Shown here: positions 1 to 8,898 of the stretch, piece by piece
Numbering within the stretch: position 1 is the stretch's first letter
Layout of the letters: every line of letters starts with the position of its first letter
Assembly: GCA_023662865.1 (NCBI GenBank)
Contig: JAMPIK010000018.1
Span: 1-43,461 of the forward strand
Source: Prevotella sp.
GTDB taxonomy: Bacteria; Bacteroidota; Bacteroidia; Bacteroidales; Muribaculaceae
Reading direction: 5' to 3'
Length of the DNA stretch: 43,461 nucleotides
The notes under the pieces: generated by a model
Seen by the model: the letters and a program-made list of their open reading frames with translations, nothing else
Told to the model about the DNA's origin: nothing
The model's database searches: none
Program-made: the position numbers and the translations under genes

Positions 1-5
1 GTTAT

Positions 6-100
6 GTCTCGCAGCTGCACCTCATCTTTGAGCCTTTGGTTCAGTCACATAGCCCACTATGTTCCTTCACCTGCAGCCTCAAACCTGAGGCACATCTGCG
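6..100. other. Cluster of small hairpins at the left edge, unknown
   Basis: No convincing gene covers this stretch. A 5-bp closing stem (10-14 with 96-100) surrounds three small hairpins, each with a 4-nt loop: 21-32 (4 bp), 47-62 (6 bp, loop ccca) and 76-91 (6 bp, loop aacc). This gives a cloverleaf-like layout. It lies just downstream of nrdJ as transcribed, but no U-run follows, so it is not an ordinary terminator. It could be a structured RNA, a repeat element or chance, and the element may extend past the window edge. Confidence 0.3.
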
Positions 101-157
101 ACCCTGACGTTCACATTTTTATTAAAAAAGCTCTAAGGGTAATTGGGGGGAGGGAAG

Positions 158-2725
158 TTAGCCGCACTTGGAGTTGCCGCAGGTGGTACACAACAGGCAG
201 CCTTCTTGATAGATGAGGGTTTCCGCTCCGCAGTGGGGGCATTTCTGACCTGAAGCGGCGGCTCCTTCGGGCATGTATTTCTTCAGGGCGCGGACTACTC
301 CGTTCTTCCATGTGTTGATACTCTCGGAGTTGAGCTGCAAACCGTCTACGAGTTTCAGCACCTGGTCGATAGGCATTCCGTAACGGAGCACTCCGGAGAT
401 GAGCTTGGCATAGTTCCAGTATTCCGGATTGAATTTTTCGCTCAAGCCCTCAATAGTCACCTTGTAGCCGCGTTTGTTTTCAAACTGGAAGTCGTAGCGC
501 TTGCGACCGCTCTCGTCTACATTCTTGATGATTTTGCCCTTGTTTACGCTTTTGGGACAGAAGATACCTTCGTCTTCATCGGCCAAACCGGTGAAGATTT
601 CGTATGGCTTCCCTTCCGGGTCAAGACCTACGAATGCAATCCATTTTTCTTTGTTGTTTTGGAAACGGACTACATCGGCCTCAAGCTCTGCGGGGCGTTT
701 CCTTACTTTATCGGTATAGTGGATAAGGGGTGCTTCCTCTTCTTTCTTCTTTGAGGATTTCACAGTCTCAAGCACATTGTTGCGCGAGCCGTCGCGGTAT
801 ACGGTGCAGCCTTTGCAGCCCACTTTCCATGCTTCTACATAAAGCTGACCCACGAGTTCTTCCGTCACATCGGAGGGGAGGTTAATGGTAACTGAAATGG
901 AATGATCCACCCATTTCTGCACACTTCCTTGCATACGCACCTTCTCAAGCCAGTCAACATCGTTGGAGGTAGCCTTATAGTACGGCGAGCGAGCCACAAG
1001 GTCGTTTATCTCTTCCGCAGTCATATTCTTCTTCACCTCGATGCCGGCTGTTTTCATCCATTCAAGGAATTTGTGATGGTATACGATGTATTCTTCAAAG
1101 GCATCGCCCACCTCGTCGATGAAATCGATTGTTGCGTCCGGGTCACCGGGGTTCACTTTGCGACGGCGCTTGTAAACCGGCGAGAATACAGGTTCGATGC
1201 CGGAAGTGGTTTGCGTGAGGATTGAGGTGCTTCCGGTAGGAGCAATTGTAAGGCAAGCGATGTTGCGGCGGCCTTGTTTGAGCATTTTCTCGTAAAGAGC
1301 AGGGTCTGCCTCGCGCAAACGCTGCATGAAGGGATTGTTCTTTTCGCGCTCGGCGTCAAACACCGGGAACGCGCCGCGCTCTGCTGCCATGTCGACAGAT
1401 GCGTTGTAGTAAGCCAAAGCAAGAGCTTTGTGTACCTCGGTGGAGAAAGCAGTAGCTTCGGGAGTGCCATAACGCAATCCGAGAGCGGCGAGCATATCGC
1501 CCTCGCCGGTGGTACCGCAGCCGGTACGGCGTCCTTGCAGTGTCTTGTTGCGGATTTTCTCCCACAGGTTCAGCTCGGAGTGTTTAACCTCTTCCGTCTC
1601 CGGGTCTTCCTTGATTTTGGCGATTATTTTGTCAATCTTCTCCATTTCAAGGTCAATGAGGTCGTCCATCATGCGCTGCGCTTTGCCTACATGGTTGCGG
1701 AACTTCTCAAAGTTGAACTTGGCCTGCGGAGTGAAAGGATTGTCTACATAGCTGTACAAGTTGATTGCAATCAGACGGCAGCTGTCGTAGGGACAAAGGG
1801 GTATCTCGCCGCAGGGGTTGGTGGAGACAGTCTCAAAGCCGAGGTCGGCGTAGCAGTCCGGCAGGCTTTCGCGTTGAATGGTGTCCCAAAAAAGCACACC
1901 CGGCTCTGCGCTTTTCCATGCATTGTGCACGATTTTCTTCCACAGAGCTGATGCATCGATTTCTTTTGAGAAGGAAGGCTCTTCGCCGGGAGCCGGTTTC
2001 AAGGGGTAAGTTTGTGTGTAGGGAGTACCGTTAACGGCAGACTGCATGAAATCATCGTCTATGCGCACCGACACATTTGCTCCGGTCACTTTGCCTTCGG
2101 TCATTTTGGCATCAATAAACGCCTCGCTGTCGGGGTGCTTGATACTCACGGAGAGCATGAGCGCACCGCGACGACCGTCTTGTGCCACCTCGCGTGTAGA
2201 GTTGGAGTATCGTTCCATAAATGGCACGAGGCCGGTAGAGGTGAGGGCGGAGTTCTTCACCGGGCTGCCTTTGGGGCGAATATGGCTAAGATCATGACCC
2301 ACACCGCCGCGGCGCTTCATGAGCTGCACTTGCTCCTCATCAATCTTAATAATGCCGCCGTATGAGTCGGGGTGGCCGTCCAGTCCGATTACGAAGCAAT
2401 TTGAGAGCGAGCCCACTTGCTGGTTGTTGCCTATACCGGCCATGGGGCTACCCTGCGGCACGACATATTTAAAGTGGTCCATCAGCTCAAAGAGCTCATC
2501 TTCGCTCAGCGGATTGGGGTATTTGTTCTCGATGCGGGCAAATTCTCGAGCCAGACGGTGATGCATATCTGTGGGGGTGAGTTCAAACAGATGACCGTAT
2601 GAGTCTTTGAGTGCATATTTATTAGACCATACGCGAGCGGCGAGTTCATCGCCTTTGAAATATTCGACCGATGCGCGAAACGCCTCATCGGGGGTGTATC
2701 TCTTTTCAGTGTCCTGAGATTTCAT
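158..2725 (-). CDS. nrdJ: Adenosylcobalamin-dependent (class II) ribonucleoside-diphosphate reductase
   Basis: Cytoplasmic enzyme that reduces ribonucleotides to deoxyribonucleotides using an adenosylcobalamin-derived thiyl radical; it works with or without oxygen. The 855-residue product shows the class II signature: Cys110 in SNCFVIGLDG, Cys305 and the catalytic Glu in NPCGEIPL, and partner Cys316 in YDSCRL. The phosphate-binding APTGSTS loop follows. The C-terminus carries four cysteines in CPHCG and CTTCGNSKCG motifs, the usual zinc-ribbon-like tail that re-reduces the active site. The frame extends 22 codons upstream, but the Met at 2725 starts the conserved MKSQDTEKRYTPDEAF sequence, so I use it. 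The gene diverges from a nitroreductase across 311 bp. I looked for a cobalamin riboswitch upstream and did not see one. Confidence 0.95.
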   Translation of the reverse strand: MKSQDTEKRYTPDEAFRASVEYFKGDELAARVWSNKYALKDSYGHLFELTPTDMHHRLAREFARIENKYPNPLSEDELFELMDHFKYVVPQGSPMAGIGNNQQVGSLSNCFVIGLDGHPDSYGGIIKIDEEQVQLMKRRGGVGHDLSHIRPKGSPVKNSALTSTGLVPFMERYSNSTREVAQDGRRGALMLSVSIKHPDSEAFIDAKMTEGKVTGANVSVRIDDDFMQSAVNGTPYTQTYPLKPAPGEEPSFSKEIDASALWKKIVHNAWKSAEPGVLFWDTIQRESLPDCYADLGFETVSTNPCGEIPLCPYDSCRLIAINLYSYVDNPFTPQAKFNFEKFRNHVGKAQRMMDDLIDLEMEKIDKIIAKIKEDPETEEVKHSELNLWEKIRNKTLQGRRTGCGTTGEGDMLAALGLRYGTPEATAFSTEVHKALALAYYNASVDMAAERGAFPVFDAEREKNNPFMQRLREADPALYEKMLKQGRRNIACLTIAPTGSTSILTQTTSGIEPVFSPVYKRRRKVNPGDPDATIDFIDEVGDAFEEYIVYHHKFLEWMKTAGIEVKKNMTAEEINDLVARSPYYKATSNDVDWLEKVRMQGSVQKWVDHSISVTINLPSDVTEELVGQLYVEAWKVGCKGCTVYRDGSRNNVLETVKSSKKKEEEAPLIHYTDKVRKRPAELEADVVRFQNNKEKWIAFVGLDPEGKPYEIFTGLADEDEGIFCPKSVNKGKIIKNVDESGRKRYDFQFENKRGYKVTIEGLSEKFNPEYWNYAKLISGVLRYGMPIDQVLKLVDGLQLNSESINTWKNGVVRALKKYMPEGAAASGQKCPHCGAETLIYQEGCLLCTTCGNSKCG

Positions 2726-2858
2726 GCTTATATGTGTTATTTCAATATATATATGAGAGTTATTTATATTCAGAGTTGTGCGAAAATGCAATGCAAAGTT
2801 CCAATAAATTTTTCAGACGTGCAAATTTTTCAATCATGTTGAAAAACATATTTACCGC

Positions 2859-2936
2859 AAAGTTTTCCAAATTCATTATTTAAACCATTGATTATATGAT
2901 AAATAAAAAATTATCTACATCTAAAAGTTTTCCAAA
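2859..2936. repeat. 13-bp direct repeat between nrdJ and the nitroreductase
   Basis: The sequence aaagttttccaaa occurs at 2859-2871 and again at 2924-2936, exactly 65 bp apart, in the AT-rich region between two divergent genes. It could be a paired regulator site or chance in AT-rich DNA. The rest of 2726-3036 holds no gene, no clear -33/-7 pair and no riboswitch that I can recognise. Confidence 0.35.
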
Positions 2937-3036
2937 ATATTTCACCGGGGTGTTGCGGATGTTAACATTTTTAAGTAAATTCGCACTTTGAAAAGAAGGT
3001 GTTAATCACCTAATACTCTAATACTCAATAAGAAAA

Positions 3037-3786
3037 ATGAATACAGATTTTTCATACTTCAAAAATCGGCGCACTGTGCGCACGTTTAAGCCGGAAGTAC
3101 CCTCCGCCGAGCTGATACACGAAGTGCTCGAATTGGCAATGCGAGCACCCACTACCGGCAATATGCAGCTTTACAGCGTTGTGATAAGCCGCGACCCGGC
3201 TCGCCTTGAAAAGTTGCGCCCGGCGCATTTCTGCCAACCCGCCTCCATGGCACCCGTGCTTATAACGGTATTCGCCGATGTGCATCGCTTCGAGCATTGG
3301 TGCAAAGTGAGCAATGCGGTGCCCGAGTTCCGCAATCTGCAAGGACTGACGGCTGCCGTGCTGGACGCCTCGCTGCTCGCACAGCAAATCACCACCGTAG
3401 CTGAAATGAAAGGTCTCGGCACATGCTGGCTCGGCACCACCACATACAATGCCCTTGAAATAGCCGAAGCATTAAAGCTGCCGCAGGGTGTGGTGCCTAT
3501 AGGTACACTTGCAATAGGCTACCCCGATGGCGAACCGGCACAATGTGAACGCCTCCCCCTGCAAGCATGGGCTTACGAAGAAGAATACCCCGACTTCACC
3601 AACGAGGAAATCAAACAAATGTACGCAGCCAAAGATAACTTCCCCGACAATCGAAAATTCGTGGAAGAAAACGGCAAGCAAACTCTTGCGCAAGTATTCA
3701 CCGATGTGCGCTACCCGGCCGCAACTTCCAATCCCTTCTCCGAAAAATTCCGGGACTATCTGCTTGCAGCCGGCTTCCGCTTGTAA
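3037..3786 (+). CDS. Nitroreductase family protein (NADPH-dependent flavin reductase type)
   Basis: Predicted FMN-binding oxidoreductase of the nitroreductase fold, 249 residues, the usual size for the NfsA/FRP-like branch. The N-terminal motif KNRRTVRTFKPE with SxR-type phosphate-binding basic residues, the APTTGNMQ segment near residue 40 and the GLGTCWLGT segment near 130 are the typical FMN contacts. The C-terminal extension after residue 180 resembles NADPH-binding members. There is no signal peptide, so it should be cytosolic. The substrate cannot be told from sequence; quinones, nitro compounds and free flavins are typical. It stands alone, convergent with dsbD, from which it is separated by a strong shared terminator. 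A second, only distantly similar nitroreductase sits at 34054-34806. Confidence 0.85.
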   Translation: MNTDFSYFKNRRTVRTFKPEVPSAELIHEVLELAMRAPTTGNMQLYSVVISRDPARLEKLRPAHFCQPASMAPVLITVFADVHRFEHWCKVSNAVPEFRNLQGLTAAVLDASLLAQQITTVAEMKGLGTCWLGTTTYNALEIAEALKLPQGVVPIGTLAIGYPDGEPAQCERLPLQAWAYEEEYPDFTNEEIKQMYAAKDNFPDNRKFVEENGKQTLAQVFTDVRYPAATSNPFSEKFRDYLLAAGFRL

Positions 3787-3799
3787 TCTTCCGGTGCAT

Positions 3800-3846
3800 A
3801 AATTCAATAAGGGCAGCGACCTGAGGTCGCTGCCCTTATTGAATTT
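3800..3846. terminator. Bidirectional intrinsic terminator
   Basis: Perfect 22-bp inverted repeat (3800-3821 with 3825-3846) with a 3-nt loop tga, lying between the convergent stop codons of the nitroreductase (3786) and dsbD (3862). The outer stem is A/T-rich on both sides (aaattcaat / attgaattt), so either transcript ends in a U-rich strand. It should serve both genes. Confidence 0.85.
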
Positions 3847-3861
3847 CCGTTTTCATTTTTG

Positions 3862-5934
3862 TTATTCTTGGGTGGGGGCGGAGTGCTTCTTGTTGAAGTT
3901 TTCCAGACCGGTGTTCAAGAAATTCAGGTAAACGTCTACGTCCTTACCGTTCTGATAGTCCATTGAGCCGGACAGCGGAGTGCCATCGTGGTCGATGATT
4001 ACGTGGTAGGGCTGGGCGGCGATGCCGAACTTCTCGCTTTCAAGGTAGCCCCAAAGTTCACCTACTGTTTCAAGGATTACGAGTTCGCCCTTGCTGTTTG
4101 TCTTTTCAATGGGTTCGGGGAGTTTGGCCTTGTCGTCTACCATAAGGGAAACGAGCACGAATTTATCTTTGATGAGGTCGCGCACGTCGTTGTTGGTCCA
4201 TACGGCACCTTCAAGTTCACGGCAGTTGGTACAACCATAGCCGGAGAAGTCGAGAAGAATGGGTTTGCCGTCGGCGATAGCTTTGTTCACACCCTCTTCA
4301 AAGCTGTTGGAGTCGGAGTGTACCTCACCGTCGTAGAGGGAGAAGTCTTGAGTATAGCTCGGAGGAGCGAATGCTGAGATAGCCTTGAGCGGGGCACCCC
4401 ACAGACCGGGAATCATATACACGGCGAATGACAGAGAAATGAGGGCGAGCATGAAGCGACCGACACCGGTTTTTTCAACCTTGGAGTCGTGGGGGAAGCG
4501 GAGCTTGCCGAGCAGGTAAACGCCGAGCAGTGCGAAAATCACAATCCACAGGCAGATGAACACTTCGCGGTCAAGTATGCGCCAACCTTGTGTAAGGTCT
4601 GCAATTGAGAGGAATTTAAGTGCGAGAGCAAGTTCAAGGAAACCGAGCACCACCTTAACAGTATTGAGCCAACCGCCGCTCTTGGGCATTGATTTGAGCA
4701 TGGTGGGGAACATTGCGAACAGTGTGAACGGCAATGCGAGAGCAAATGCGAAGCCTAACATACCTACTGCCGGTGCAAGGTAGCTGCCGCTTGTTGCGGC
4801 TTCTACAAGCAGTGTGCCGATAATCGGGCCGGTGCAGGAGAAGGACACAAGTGCCAAAGTAAACGCCATGAAGAAGATGGAAAGCAGACCGGTTGAGGAA
4901 TCTACTTTTGAGTCCATCTTATTGGTGAACTTCGAGGGCAGGGTGATTTCGAAACCGCCCATGAAGGAAATTGCGAACACTACCAGCAACAGGAAGAAGA
5001 ATACGTTGAACCACGCGTTGGTGGAGAGTGCGTTAAGAGCGGTAGCACCGAAGATAGCCGTCACCAACAATCCCAACAATACATATATCACAATGATAGA
5101 TGCACCATAGATTGAGGCTGCGCGTATTGATTTAGCGCGGCTCTTGTTTTGCTTGAGGAAGAAAGACACTGTCATCGGAATCATAGGCCATACGCAGGGG
5201 GTAATCAATGCAATGATACCACCGAGCAAGCCGGCAAGGAAGATGCCGAGCAACGATGTGTTTTCTTCTTCTTTTTCATCACCAAGAGCTTTAACTTCTT
5301 TCTCGACATTGCGCCACAACGCTTCATCGCCTACGGCAACATTGGCTGCCACAGCTGCGGCATCGCCGGCTTCCGCCTCGGAGGCTTGTGCTTCCATTTC
5401 AGCGGCTACTTCCTCAGCCTCGGCGGCACTTTCGTTGTCGGCTGCTTCGGTAGCTGCTTCGTCTGCTTTTTCATCTTTTTTGTCATCGCCGGCGAGTTTG
5501 GCTTTGCCGGTGAGCTTTTTTGCAGCATTGAAGTTGGCACAGCTTGAATCGTCGCAAGCCTGGCCGGTAATCTTAATGGTGAAACTGTAAATGTCCTTTG
5601 TGGGTTTGAACTTTTGAGTGTAGGTTACCGAGCCGGTAAAGAAGCGAGCCTGCATGCCGTCTTCGTCTACTTCAGCCACCGGAGCGCGATCCGGAGTGGG
5701 GCTGCCAATAAGTGTGGCGCCGGTGGGGCGAATGGAGAAAGCAATCGGGTTCTCCAAGCCTTTGTGGTCAAAATTGTAGAGGTGGTGACCCGGAGCGATG
5801 GTGGCAGTCATCTGAATGGCCGGGTGGTCCGTGTCCTCGTCAATGATTTTGTAGCTCCAGGTGGGAGGCGTTGCCGCTTTCAGCGCAAACACGCCGATGA
5901 GCATCGCCAGGAGCAGAAAATATGTTTTCTTCAT
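3862..5934 (-). CDS. dsbD: DsbD-type thiol:disulfide interchange protein
   Basis: Inner-membrane protein that moves electrons from cytosolic thioredoxin to periplasmic thiol proteins. Domains in order of the 690 residues: signal peptide 1-21; N-terminal immunoglobulin-like DsbD-alpha domain with a Cys127/Cys132 pair (CDDSSC); an unusual Ala/Glu-rich linker at about 148-200; an eight-helix transmembrane core from about 227 with the two redox cysteines in TPCVWP and FSCTGP; and a C-terminal thioredoxin-like domain with Cys568-x-x-Cys571 (GCTNC). All three redox pairs are present, so it should be active. It is the last gene of the leftward cluster with Omp28 (19-bp gap) and DUF6029, and it probably supplies reductant to those envelope proteins and to the TlpA-like protein. 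Confidence 0.93.
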   Translation of the reverse strand: MKKTYFLLLAMLIGVFALKAATPPTWSYKIIDEDTDHPAIQMTATIAPGHHLYNFDHKGLENPIAFSIRPTGATLIGSPTPDRAPVAEVDEDGMQARFFTGSVTYTQKFKPTKDIYSFTIKITGQACDDSSCANFNAAKKLTGKAKLAGDDKKDEKADEAATEAADNESAAEAEEVAAEMEAQASEAEAGDAAAVAANVAVGDEALWRNVEKEVKALGDEKEEENTSLLGIFLAGLLGGIIALITPCVWPMIPMTVSFFLKQNKSRAKSIRAASIYGASIIVIYVLLGLLVTAIFGATALNALSTNAWFNVFFFLLLVVFAISFMGGFEITLPSKFTNKMDSKVDSSTGLLSIFFMAFTLALVSFSCTGPIIGTLLVEAATSGSYLAPAVGMLGFAFALALPFTLFAMFPTMLKSMPKSGGWLNTVKVVLGFLELALALKFLSIADLTQGWRILDREVFICLWIVIFALLGVYLLGKLRFPHDSKVEKTGVGRFMLALISLSFAVYMIPGLWGAPLKAISAFAPPSYTQDFSLYDGEVHSDSNSFEEGVNKAIADGKPILLDFSGYGCTNCRELEGAVWTNNDVRDLIKDKFVLVSLMVDDKAKLPEPIEKTNSKGELVILETVGELWGYLESEKFGIAAQPYHVIIDHDGTPLSGSMDYQNGKDVDVYLNFLNTGLENFNKKHSAPTQE

Positions 5935-5953
5935 TATGATATGGATAATTTAG

Positions 5954-6802
5954 TTACTTGGTTTTGTCAGTAATTGACTCGATGATGGCAGCATGAAGCA
6001 CCTCGTGGTTACCCTCCGTGTTACACAAGAAACCGACTACCTGAATGTTTTCGGGCACCCAATCTCCGTTCAGAGTTATGGAGCGACTGTCATCAAAGAA
6101 TGTGCCGGCAGCGTGGTCTGCACCGTAAGAGTCACCCCATGTGCCGTTGAGTGCGGTTCGCAATACATGGTTGTTAACGTATGCCGGTTCTTCGCCGGTG
6201 GGAGTGGCCTGCTTGGTGATAATGCCGTTTTCCAATATATAAACTTGAAAAGAAACATCTTGCGACACTGTTGCTACAAACTGTGTTTGATATGCCACGG
6301 TGAGCTGACGAGATGCTTGGTCGTATGCACAATCGAGAGTAATGTTTACAGGCGCGACATCTTTTTCGTCTATGAGTGTGCTTACAAAGCCGCTCCATGT
6401 AGACACGGTAGTCTTCAGTACCTCTCCTTCAAATGTACGGCGGTTGAACATAGCAGCCGGGAGAGCGTTGCGAGTATTGTATTTGGCAAATATGTCGGAT
6501 GCCACCTGTGTGCGCAAGTCTTTCTGTCCGCTGTAAGGGCGAGTAAGGCTCTGGAGCTGTGATGGATACAGGGCTACCGGGATAATTCTTTCGCCGAAAA
6601 CGGGATTTTCGTGCAATGCGGTTATTGTAGCCGCTCCTGTCGGGCAGTTGGCGCAGCGAGATCCGGTAAACTCTTCTATGAGTACCACCTTGTCTGATTT
6701 GTGGAATTCCACGGGAATCAAGCGATCCTGTTCGTCTATATTATCGCAGGCGCAGAGGGTAAGAGCCAAGGCGGCTGCACTCAGTATTGATGTATATTTC
6801 AT
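5954..6802 (-). CDS. Omp28-related outer membrane lipoprotein with thioredoxin-like CxxC
   Basis: 282 residues. The N-terminus has a lipoprotein signal (LTLCACDN, lipidated Cys19), so it should be anchored in the outer membrane. The segment VLIEEFTGSRCANCPTG puts Cys50 and Cys53 in a CxxC within a thioredoxin-like fold, as is typical of the Omp28 family first described in Porphyromonas gingivalis. The C-terminal part is beta-rich with no motif I recognise. Only 7 bp separate it from the upstream DUF6029 gene and 19 bp from dsbD downstream, so the three are almost certainly co-transcribed. A redox role fed by DsbD is inference from CxxC and gene order; the family's biochemical role is not established. 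Confidence 0.85.
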   Translation of the reverse strand: MKYTSILSAAALALTLCACDNIDEQDRLIPVEFHKSDKVVLIEEFTGSRCANCPTGAATITALHENPVFGERIIPVALYPSQLQSLTRPYSGQKDLRTQVASDIFAKYNTRNALPAAMFNRRTFEGEVLKTTVSTWSGFVSTLIDEKDVAPVNITLDCAYDQASRQLTVAYQTQFVATVSQDVSFQVYILENGIITKQATPTGEEPAYVNNHVLRTALNGTWGDSYGADHAAGTFFDDSRSITLNGDWVPENIQVVGFLCNTEGNHEVLHAAIIESITDKTK

Positions 6803-6809
6803 GATGTCG

Positions 6810-8648
6810 TTAGAAAGTGTAGTTGTAAGTTACTGTGAAACCTTTTGAGGCCGGCACCCAACGGCAGATACCTCCGGAGCAGTTATAGCCCTCACGTGTG
6901 CGACCGTAAGCCACATAGAAGCGGTTGCGCATATAGTTGTAGGTAACACCGAATGTATAGTAGTTTTTCTTCACCGGGCCGAGTTCTTCATTGTCGTTGA
7001 AGTTCTGCAAATCGGTTATGGTGAACATCCAGTGAGGAGCGAGTGAAAGCTCAACGGTAGCTGCGACCCAGTCGCCGAGGTCCTGCGCAGTGTGCAGATA
7101 TTGAGCCTCAAAGCGGAGCTGCATATTCTTCTTCATTTTCCATTGACCTTCGCCGATGAAGATGTTTGCGTTAACCATGTCGCCGTTCACACCGTGACCG
7201 AGCACGATATGCTGATTGTAACGCTGGAACATATAGAAGAAAGTGAACTGGAAGCTCTTGTTAAGTTTTTTGTTCAACTCAAAGTTTACATCGGCATAGT
7301 ACAGTTCGCCGATTTTCCAGAACGGAGCACCGAGAGCATCAGTGCCGGGAGTGTAAGAAGAGGGAATGTGACCAACTCCGGCAGGCCATTTGCGGTCAAG
7401 GCCGGAAATGTAACTACCGCTTAAACGCACATTGGTGCCGTATTTACCGCCAAGTGCGGATTTGCGTTTGAACTGATAACGGACTTCACCCTGGAATGCC
7501 CACTCGCCGTCGGCTTGTGTGGAATAGGGGTACATAGCGGCAAGTGCGTAAGTCTGTGTTTCTGTGAATGCCGGCAAGTGGTTTATGAATGAAGATACAC
7601 CGCTTACCATGCGGTCGGAACGCCAGCTCATATTATCTGAACGCTTTGCCTGTACGAATGCGCTCACACCTTTGGAGGAATATGAGGTCGAGAGCAAGAA
7701 TGCCGAACCGCGACGATATGTGAAGTTGTTGTCAACCTGCGGGTCGTTGTTTTTGGTAGCTCCCTCAAAGAGTACGCTGAAATCTTTAAGTTTGAGGTTT
7801 ACACGACCATCGAAAGCGGCGGTGTTCTCCGGGAAGTTGAGCCGATACATTCCTGTGGGGTCAGCTTTGAATGTCTGCTTTTCATGTTTTCCAACGTATG
7901 AGAATCCGAGAGTAGCACCATAGTCATATCCGAATGCTTTCGGGAAAGCCTCTCCGAGATTCCACTCGGCGTCTGCGCCCCAAAGCCATGAGGAGTTGTG
8001 TTCCCAATAACGGCGCTGCTTACCGCCAAGGGCTGTGATGCTCACACCACCGCCGGGGTTCAGCTTGATACGGCCGCCTCGTATTGCGTTGTCGATACCG
8101 AGTGAACGTTCCTGATATGTGCGCAGGATAAGGCCGGAGCCAAACTGTTCGTAGAAGTCACCGGCGGTAATGCTGTAACCTTTGTAACGACCGGTAGCCC
8201 AGAAGTAAGGTACACCCCAACCGTCAAATTCCGGTTCGAAGCCGGGGAGAGGCCATTTAGCCCATTCAAAGCGGCCGCCGGCCGAAAAATAGGGGGCGTT
8301 CAGGGTGAGGTCGAAATAGGTATTGTTCATCACATCGGCCGAATACACCTTGCGGTCTGTGTGCTTGATGTTCAAGCCGCCGTCGGTCACCGGAATAAGG
8401 AATTCCGTCTGCACACTTCCGCTCAGACGGATTTGGTTGAACCAATTCTTTTTGCGTTCGGGGAATGCCGGTTGCACTTCAACTGTTTCGCCCATATATT
8501 CACGCTCCACCATGGGAACAGTGTCGGTTGCGGCTGTTTCCGCTGCCGAGGGTGATGAGGATACAGTAGGTTCAGCTGCCGTATTTGCAACAGCCGCCGG
8601 TATGCCGGCTGCTATCATGGCGCATAGAGTTAAGTAACTGCGTTTCAC
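6810..8648 (-). CDS. DUF6029-like outer membrane beta-barrel protein
   Basis: 612-residue exported protein starting at a GTG codon (8648), which puts the signal peptide KRSYLTLCAMIAAGIPAA right at the N-terminus. After a Thr/Ser/Ala-rich stretch, the body is full of alternating aromatic and polar strands, and it ends in VTYNYTF with a terminal Phe, the usual signature of a barrel inserted by BamA. I associate this with the Bacteroidetes DUF6029 family from its general pattern and its place before an Omp28 gene; no function is known to me. It is 7 bp from the Omp28 lipoprotein gene. The tight linkage of a barrel, a CxxC lipoprotein and DsbD suggests a cell-envelope redox or disulfide assembly role (inference). 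Confidence 0.75.
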   Translation of the reverse strand: MKRSYLTLCAMIAAGIPAAVANTAAEPTVSSSPSAAETAATDTVPMVEREYMGETVEVQPAFPERKKNWFNQIRLSGSVQTEFLIPVTDGGLNIKHTDRKVYSADVMNNTYFDLTLNAPYFSAGGRFEWAKWPLPGFEPEFDGWGVPYFWATGRYKGYSITAGDFYEQFGSGLILRTYQERSLGIDNAIRGGRIKLNPGGGVSITALGGKQRRYWEHNSSWLWGADAEWNLGEAFPKAFGYDYGATLGFSYVGKHEKQTFKADPTGMYRLNFPENTAAFDGRVNLKLKDFSVLFEGATKNNDPQVDNNFTYRRGSAFLLSTSYSSKGVSAFVQAKRSDNMSWRSDRMVSGVSSFINHLPAFTETQTYALAAMYPYSTQADGEWAFQGEVRYQFKRKSALGGKYGTNVRLSGSYISGLDRKWPAGVGHIPSSYTPGTDALGAPFWKIGELYYADVNFELNKKLNKSFQFTFFYMFQRYNQHIVLGHGVNGDMVNANIFIGEGQWKMKKNMQLRFEAQYLHTAQDLGDWVAATVELSLAPHWMFTITDLQNFNDNEELGPVKKNYYTFGVTYNYMRNRFYVAYGRTREGYNCSGGICRWVPASKGFTVTYNYTF

Positions 8649-8711
8649 TTGTGGTAAGACTTATGTTGATATTATTTTTTCGTGGTAAAAGATTTGGAGA
8701 GCGGGGGGGAT

Positions 8712-8747
8712 TTTATAAATCTTATAATTCTTATAATTCTTATAAAT
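8712..8747. repeat. Four tandem 9-bp AT-rich units
   Basis: Four consecutive 9-bp units (tttataaat, cttataatt, cttataatt, cttataaat) lie about 65 bp upstream of the DUF6029 start codon. Such a short AT-rich array could tune promoter strength or be simple slippage. Confidence 0.5.
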
Positions 8748-8775
8748 TTTATGGATATGCTCTATTTAGCACTAT

Positions 8776-8812
8776 TCCCCAAACGCCCTCGCCTGCGGCG
8801 CGGGGGTTCGGG
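8776..8812. terminator. Imperfect GC-rich hairpin downstream of the tlpA-like gene
   Basis: Inverted repeat with outer stem cccc/gggg (8776-8779 with 8809-8812), two mismatches and an inner cgcc-tgc-ggcg tip. It follows the leftward tlpA-like gene by about 90 bp and lacks a good U-run, so it is only a candidate terminator or RNA stabiliser. Confidence 0.35.
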
Positions 8813-8827
8813 GCAGTTTGTGTATCT

Positions 8828-8843
8828 GTGTCCGTACGGACAC
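8828..8843. promoter_or_regulatory. Perfect 16-bp palindrome, candidate operator
   Basis: gtgtccgtacggacac is a perfect palindrome between the tlpA-like gene and the DUF6029 gene. A dimeric regulator could bind it. No regulator gene is adjacent, and no matching second copy was noticed. Confidence 0.35.
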
Positions 8844-8898
8844 TCTATGAGGCTTTGTTTCAGAAAATTAAACAAACTCAAATTTCTTGGAGTCAGTT

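Noticed and set aside
1274..1951. 225-codon ORF opposite nrdJ, and other long antisense frames
   Set aside because: They are shadows of well-recognised genes with high codon bias and have no protein-like features of their own.
2726..3036. Cobalamin riboswitch upstream of the B12-dependent reductase
   Set aside because: The spacer is AT-rich and lacks the conserved GC-rich core and B12-box sequence.
8712..8747. CRISPR-like array
   Set aside because: Units are only 9 bp, contiguous and without spacers.
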